Of a stretch of DNA of 64,000 nucleotides, positions 60,460 to 64,000 are shown one piece after another (positions within the stretch are counted from its first letter, which is position 1; every line of letters begins with the position of its first letter). The notes under the pieces were generated by a model. The model was not told the DNA's origin. It saw only the letters and a program-made list of their open reading frames with translations, and searched no databases. The stretch spans positions 54,366-118,365 of the forward strand of contig JBEEFP010000045.1 in assembly GCA_041166085.1 (NCBI GenBank), given 5' to 3'. Source of the DNA: JBEEFP01 sp041166085. Lineage in GTDB: Bacteria; Actinomycetota; Acidimicrobiia; Acidimicrobiales; JAFATL01. The position numbers were made by a program, and so were the translations under genes.

Positions 60460-61457
60460 GGCGAGGGCGCCGGTCGGGCCACGGCCCGCCGGCGCTCCCG
60501 TCGCGCCGCGTCGAGCGCAAGGAGCTGGCGCTTGTTCGACGGCGTGGCGGGGTGGCGCAGCCGGGCGAGGGCCTTGGCCTCGATCTGACGGATGCGCTCG
60601 CGTGTCAGGTGGAACTGGCGGCCGATCTCCTCGAGCGTCAGCGGCGTGGTGCCGGCCAGGCCGAAGCGCATCTCGAGCACGTGGCGTTCGCGCTCCGACA
60701 ACGAGCACAGGGCGGCGCGCAGGTCGTCGCCCTGCAGCGCGGCAGCCGCCGCGTCGAAGGGCACGGTGGCGCCATGGTCCTCGATGAGCTCGGCCAGTTC
60801 GGTGCCCTCGAAGCCGACGGGCGCGTTGATCGAGACGGGGTCGGGCAGCAGATGCTGGACGTCGGTGACGGCGCGGACGGAAAGACCGAGGTGCAGCGCG
60901 ATCTCCTCGACGGTCGGCTCGCGGCCGTACGTCTCGGTGAGGCGGGTGGCCATCCGCCGCACACGGCCGGCGAGCTCGACGACATGGGCGGGCAGGCGGA
61001 TCGTGCGGGCCTTGTCGGCGATGGCCCGGCTCACCGCCTGGCGGATCCACCAGGTCGCGTACGTCGAGAACTTGAAGCCGCGGGTGTGGTCGAACTTCTC
61101 CACAGCGCGCATGAGGCCGAGGTTGCCCTCCTGCACGAGATCGAGCAGCGGCATGTCCGGGGAGCGGTAGCGCTTGGCGATCGACACGACGAGGCGCAGG
61201 TTGGCGAGGATGAACTGACGGCGCGCCTCCTCTCCCGCGGCGACGGCGCGCAGCAGCTGCCGTCGGCGGGCGCGGCTGAGATCCTCGGCCGCGGCCTGCA
61301 ACACGGCTTGCGCCTCGCGCCCCGCCTCGATCGCCATGGCGAGACTGACCTCGTCGGCCGCCGTCAGCAGCGGGTAGGCGCCGATCTCCCGCAGGTACTG
61401 GCGCACAAGGTCGTCGACGACATCGCTCTCGCTCCGTGTCCCCGGCGTGCCCGCCAT
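60444..61457 (-). CDS. Second RpoD-type sigma factor (group 2)
   Basis: A 337-residue protein: region 1.2 VRQYLREIGAYPLLTAADEVSL, region 2 ANLRLVVSIAKRYRSPDMPLLDLVQEGNLGLMRAVEKFDHTRGFKFSTYATWWIRQAV, region 3 with REPTVEEIALHL, region 4.2 EIGRQFHLTRERIRQIEAKALARLRHP. It is close to SigA but lacks region 1.1, which is typical of non-essential group 2 factors (HrdA/C/D, SigB). ATG 61457 has AAGGAG upstream. It may share the WhiB7-like partner encoded next to it, which is inference. Confidence 0.93.
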   Translation of the reverse strand: MAGTPGTRSESDVVDDLVRQYLREIGAYPLLTAADEVSLAMAIEAGREAQAVLQAAAEDLSRARRRQLLRAVAAGEEARRQFILANLRLVVSIAKRYRSPDMPLLDLVQEGNLGLMRAVEKFDHTRGFKFSTYATWWIRQAVSRAIADKARTIRLPAHVVELAGRVRRMATRLTETYGREPTVEEIALHLGLSVRAVTDVQHLLPDPVSINAPVGFEGTELAELIEDHGATVPFDAAAAALQGDDLRAALCSLSERERHVLEMRFGLAGTTPLTLEEIGRQFHLTRERIRQIEAKALARLRHPATPSNKRQLLALDAARRERRRAVARPAPSPYAVS

Positions 61458-61480
61458 CTGCACTCCTTCTGGTTCGCGCC

Positions 61481-61486
61481 TACCGT
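61481..61486 (+). promoter_or_regulatory. -10 box of DUF523 gene (leaderless type)
   Basis: TACCGT is followed by 6 bases and GTG 61493. It lies in the short divergent gap to the sigma factor gene. Confidence 0.48.
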
Positions 61487-61492
61487 CGACGC

Positions 61493-61936
61493 GTGCCTGA
61501 CGGTAGTGCCCGGCGTCCCGCGATCGTGGTATCCGCCTGCTTGTTGGGCGTGCGCTGCAACCACCGCGGCGAGGCGAGTCCGTCGGACGCGGTCGCCACG
61601 TTGCGCGAGTCGTACCGCGTCATCCCGATCTGTCCGGAGACCGCCGGCGGTCTGCCAACGCCGCGCGCCGCCGCCGAGTTGCAGGACGACGGCCGTGTAC
61701 GCACCAGCGCTGGCGACGACGTCACGGACGGGTACGAGCGGGGAGCGGCGGCTGCTGTCGCGCTGGCACGCGCCACCGGCGCGACGCACGCGGTGCTAAA
61801 GGCGCGCTCCCCGTCCTGCGGCTGCCACCAGGTCTACGACGGCAGCTTCACCCGGACCCTCCGCGCGGGCGAGGGCGTCACCGCCCGAGCGCTGCGCGAG
61901 GCCGGGCTCGTCGTGGCCGCCGAGGAGGATCTTTGA
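61493..61936 (+). CDS. DUF523 protein
   Basis: A 147-residue protein with the DUF523 motifs IVVSACLLGVRCNHRG, CPETAGGLPTPR and LKARSPSCGCHQVYDGSF. The conserved cysteines suggest metal or thiol chemistry, but the function is not known. The last 59 bases overlap the end of the convergent TrkA-N gene. Confidence 0.92.
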   Translation: MPDGSARRPAIVVSACLLGVRCNHRGEASPSDAVATLRESYRVIPICPETAGGLPTPRAAAELQDDGRVRTSAGDDVTDGYERGAAAAVALARATGATHAVLKARSPSCGCHQVYDGSFTRTLRAGEGVTARALREAGLVVAAEEDL

Positions 61937-62978
61937 GCGCCATGTGCGACAGCGAGCACGTGATGATGAGCACGTCCTCGTCCTCCTGCAGCGTGTGGCT
62001 CTTGTCAGGGTTGATGACATAGCCGCCGTCGCCGTCGAAGACCGCCACCAGCACGGCGTCGTGCTCCTCCTTCATCACCCGCATGGCGTCAGGGAACCGC
62101 AGGCCGACCACGTCGTTGGGCGGCTTGATCCTGTAGAACTCCGTGCCCTCGGGATGAGTGACGAGGTCTGACACCAGCCTGCTCAACCCATGGGTCGTGG
62201 CCGAGCCCGCCAGCAACGCGCCGCCGAGCTCGGCGCTCACCACCAGCTCGTCGGCCTTGGTGCGCAGGAAGTGGTCGCGATTCTCCGACCGGATGACCTC
62301 GACGCACGTGTAGCAGTTCGGGTTCAGCGACTCGACGGCCAGGGTCGTGAGCAGCGTGCGGGCGTCGATGTCGTCGTGGGCCGCGTTGGGGTCGGACTCG
62401 TCGGCGAGGATGATGGCGCACTGGGCGCGGCACACCCCGGCCCGGGTGAGGTCCTCCGCCGACGTGGGCTTGCCCCGGATGAAGGTGACGAGTGGGTCTT
62501 TGAGCGGCAGTGTCTCGCGGTCCGCGAGGACAACCACCGGGCGCTTGTCCATCACCTCCGGTGCGTGCAGCTCCCTGAGGATCTCCGGACCCTTGCTGCC
62601 CCATCCGCAGATGACGATGTGGTCGCGGACGCGTGCTTCACCCATGCCTGTCCCCCTGGAGAGAACGGAACTGACCAGTCGTGTCGTGAGCGCGGCCGTC
62701 AGCGAGGCCACCACCGCCACGCCCGACGCCTGGATCAGGTAGTAGACGACGTATCCGGCGCCCGTTGCGATGCCGTACGGCGAGCCGCCTTCGAGCAGGG
62801 TCCTGATCAGCCACGTGTAGGACGACCGCACCGTCGTGATGTCCGGGTTGGCGTTGTGCTCGGCGGCGAAGAAGAGCAAGGGGCTGACGACGAGGATGCC
62901 GGCCCCGAGCAGCCCGAGGGCGGCGATCCGCCGCCGCCACCAACTGCTCGCCCGCAGCCGCAACCCGATGCTCCGCAC
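61878..62978 (-). CDS. TrkA-N domain ion-channel-like protein
   Basis: A 366-residue protein. Two N-terminal hydrophobic helices (ALGLLGAGILVVSPLLFFA and VVYYLIQASGVAVVASLTAAL) flank a pore-like segment SPYGIATGAGYVV. The usual TVGYG selectivity filter of K+ channels is absent. The rest is a RCK/TrkA-N Rossmann domain (HIVICGWGSKGPEIL) with a C-terminal TrkA-C-like part. It resembles the Castor/Pollux-type channel group. GTG 62978 has a GAGGGGGG Shine-Dalgarno; a TACACT box lies upstream. Confidence 0.82.
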   Translation of the reverse strand: MRSIGLRLRASSWWRRRIAALGLLGAGILVVSPLLFFAAEHNANPDITTVRSSYTWLIRTLLEGGSPYGIATGAGYVVYYLIQASGVAVVASLTAALTTRLVSSVLSRGTGMGEARVRDHIVICGWGSKGPEILRELHAPEVMDKRPVVVLADRETLPLKDPLVTFIRGKPTSAEDLTRAGVCRAQCAIILADESDPNAAHDDIDARTLLTTLAVESLNPNCYTCVEVIRSENRDHFLRTKADELVVSAELGGALLAGSATTHGLSRLVSDLVTHPEGTEFYRIKPPNDVVGLRFPDAMRVMKEEHDAVLVAVFDGDGGYVINPDKSHTLQEDEDVLIITCSLSHMALKDPPRRPRRARPRAALGR

Positions 62979-63038
62979 GTCCCGCCACCCCCCTCGGCCA
63001 GCCGGAGTGTAACGACGGAACCAGGCGCGTCCCTCCCG

Positions 63039-63044
63039 TACCAT
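63039..63044 (+). promoter_or_regulatory. -10 box of tRNA-Val
   Basis: TACCAT lies 10 bases before the first base of the tRNA. Confidence 0.45.
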
Positions 63045-63054
63045 TTGACGTCCC

Positions 63055-63127
63055 GGGCGCTTAGCTCAGTTGGTAGAGCGCTGCCCTTACAAGGCAGTGG
63101 TCGTGGGTTCGAGTCCCGCAGCGCCCA
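63055..63127 (+). tRNA. tRNA-Val (TAC)
   Basis: A 73-base cloverleaf: acceptor GGGCGCT/AGCGCCC, D arm TAGCTCAGTTGGTAGAGC, anticodon loop CTTACAA (TAC), T arm GGGTTCGAGTCCC, discriminator A. CCA is not encoded. Confidence 0.97.
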
Positions 63128-63131
63128 CGGT

Positions 63132-63163
63132 GTGATGCTCGATCTTTTGCCCGGTCGCATCAC
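63132..63163 (+). terminator. Possible terminator after tRNA-Val
   Basis: GTGATGC/GCATCAC (7 bp) with an 18-base loop containing CTTTTG, starting 5 bases after the tRNA. Only a weak T stretch follows, so it may be a processing element and not a true terminator. Confidence 0.4.
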
Positions 63164-63214
63164 GTTTGCCCTCCTCGTTCGTTGTCAGGGCGGATGATCC
63201 GAGAGGGGTGGCCC

Positions 63215-63616
63215 ATGCGGCCGAAGCTGGTGGTTCTCGTGACGGGCATTGCCGCGGTCATCGGGCTGGCGATGGCGCCGTACGCGCTCGCTCGAGGACA
63301 CGTGGACGCGCCCGGCGGGCCGGCGCTGCCGCCGCCGTCCATTGTTCCTGCTGTCCCGAACGTGCCGGGCGTTCCCAGCGCGGTTGCGGTGGCTGATGCG
63401 CCCGCACTCCCGGCGCCCACGCCTCCCGTTCTGCCCGAGCTCCCGACCGTGCCCGTGCCGCCCGTGCCCGACCTCGGGCTGCCGCCCGCCCCGGTGCCGC
63501 CGCTGCCGGAGTTGCCGGTCGTGCCCCTCCCGCCGGTGGTCGTGCCCTCGCTGCCGTCGCTGCCGGGGCTCGTGCCCGGTCTGCCGCCCGATCTCCTCGG
63601 TCTTCGCTTCGGCTAG
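63215..63616 (+). CDS. Secreted Pro-rich protein
   Basis: A 133-residue protein with signal peptide (LVVLVTGIAAVIGLAMAPYALA) and a mature part of Pro/Val/Leu repeats (PPVPDLGLPPAPVPPLPELP). No cysteines or catalytic motif are seen. It is probably an extended cell-surface or wall-spanning peptide. ATG 63215 has GAGAGGGG upstream; start codons further upstream are less likely. Confidence 0.7.
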   Translation: MRPKLVVLVTGIAAVIGLAMAPYALARGHVDAPGGPALPPPSIVPAVPNVPGVPSAVAVADAPALPAPTPPVLPELPTVPVPPVPDLGLPPAPVPPLPELPVVPLPPVVVPSLPSLPGLVPGLPPDLLGLRFG

Positions 63617-63623
63617 TTCGGAT

Positions 63624-64000
63624 TCAGACCATGACGGCCATGTTGGACAGCACGCGCTGCGCCAACTCGGCGTCGCCCTCGACCTTCACCCCGTCGGTCG
63701 AGTTGGTGCGGCCGTTGACGAGGGCGGCGAAGGTGGCGGTGTCCATGGCCACGCGCACGGTGGGCTCGGCCGTGGGCGCCAGCTCGCACTGGCGGGCGCG
63801 GCCGCCGGTCACCTCGATGGGGACGGTGCGACCGCTCACGTCGAAGACGACCGTGGCTCCGTCGGCGGCGCCCGCCTTCTTGCCGACCACGTAGGGGAGC
63901 ATCTTGGTGAAGTAGGCGACGGCGCCGTCGGCGGCCCGGCCGGCGAGGTGGCCCCGGCGGGCCACGGCGCGCCCGATGTCCAGCTCGTGGCGCCCCGGGT
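63624..64000 (-). CDS. Mycothiol-dependent maleylpyruvate-isomerase-like protein, 5' truncated
   Basis: The last 125 residues of a protein whose 5' end lies beyond the window. The frame stays open to base 64000 (PGRHELDIGRAVARRGHLAGR, then the MDMPI C-terminal/SCP2-like domain ending in ELAQRVLSNMAVMV). Family members include mycothiol-dependent maleylpyruvate isomerase and many uncharacterised actinobacterial proteins. The substrate cannot be told from this part. Confidence 0.7.
   Translation of the reverse strand, partial: PGRHELDIGRAVARRGHLAGRAADGAVAYFTKMLPYVVGKKAGAADGATVVFDVSGRTVPIEVTGGRARQCELAPTAEPTVRVAMDTATFAALVNGRTNSTDGVKVEGDAELAQRVLSNMAVMV

Overview
The window is a high-GC (about 70%) actinobacterial chromosome segment. 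Lineage markers are a BldD homologue with a cyclic-di-GMP signature, a WhiB-family iron-sulfur regulator with an AT-hook, a predicted F420-type luciferase-like oxidoreductase, Ku, a partial mycothiol-dependent maleylpyruvate-isomerase-like gene, an HrcA/CIRCE heat-shock operon, and many promoters of the TANNNT type lying 6-9 bases before the start codon. No Streptomyces or Mycobacterium gene order is evident. A deep-branching actinomycete, for example an Acidimicrobiia-like bacterium, is my inference and is not proven here.

Layout. 1-3.1 kb: the end of an unknown gene and a secreted GH36/melibiase-like glycosidase. 3.1-9.4 kb: a Thr-rich secreted protein, hrcA-dnaJ-rsmE with a CIRCE-like operator, bldD, hemW, ku and a zinc-ribbon membrane protein. 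9.4-21.2 kb: a surface-glycan locus with four GT4/GT2 glycosyltransferases plus a membrane-anchored GT2, three SAM methyltransferases, a flippase and a large polytopic membrane protein, followed by a Ser/Gly/Thr-rich secreted protein. 22-30.5 kb: an 11-gene minus-strand Tad (tight adherence) pilus operon, cpaB-tadZ-tadA-tadB-tadC-pilin-TadE/G-type pseudopilins, ending in a pseudokinase receptor and a LysM membrane protein. 30.7-36.5 kb: a small HTH protein, HIT hydrolase, then phoH (interrupted by an intein)-ybeY-CNNM/CorC-era. 36.5-46.2 kb: DinG-like helicase, secreted nucleosidase-like protein, LLM oxidoreductase, YihY, uppS-recO, hydrolase-adenylate cyclase fusion and glyS. 46.3-56 kb: HelD-like helicase, ppdK-S9 peptidase, dnaG-sigA. 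56-64 kb: three tRNAs with unusual surroundings (a LAGLIDADG-like gene running into tRNA-Asn, and a 79-bp tandem repeat of the 3' half of tRNA-Met), a stack of large palindromes, a WhiB7-like gene behind a complete attenuator leader, a second primary-type sigma factor, a TrkA-N channel-like protein and a truncated MDMPI-like gene.

Most notable signals. (1) The phoH intein carries all three residues (Trp, Cys, Thr) of the class 3 splicing mechanism, starts with Ala instead of Cys/Ser, and has an apparently intact LAGLIDADG endonuclease. (2) The WhiB7-like gene has a 5' leader with a short ORF, an all-GC intrinsic terminator and a competing stem that would sequester the terminator arm. This is the architecture of ribosome-mediated, translation-inhibitor-sensing attenuation. 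(3) Fifteen genes have a TANNNT box 6-9 bases before the start and no Shine-Dalgarno sequence, so leaderless transcription appears to be a main mode here. (4) A 79-bp tandem repeat regenerates the T-arm and acceptor end of tRNA-Met three times.
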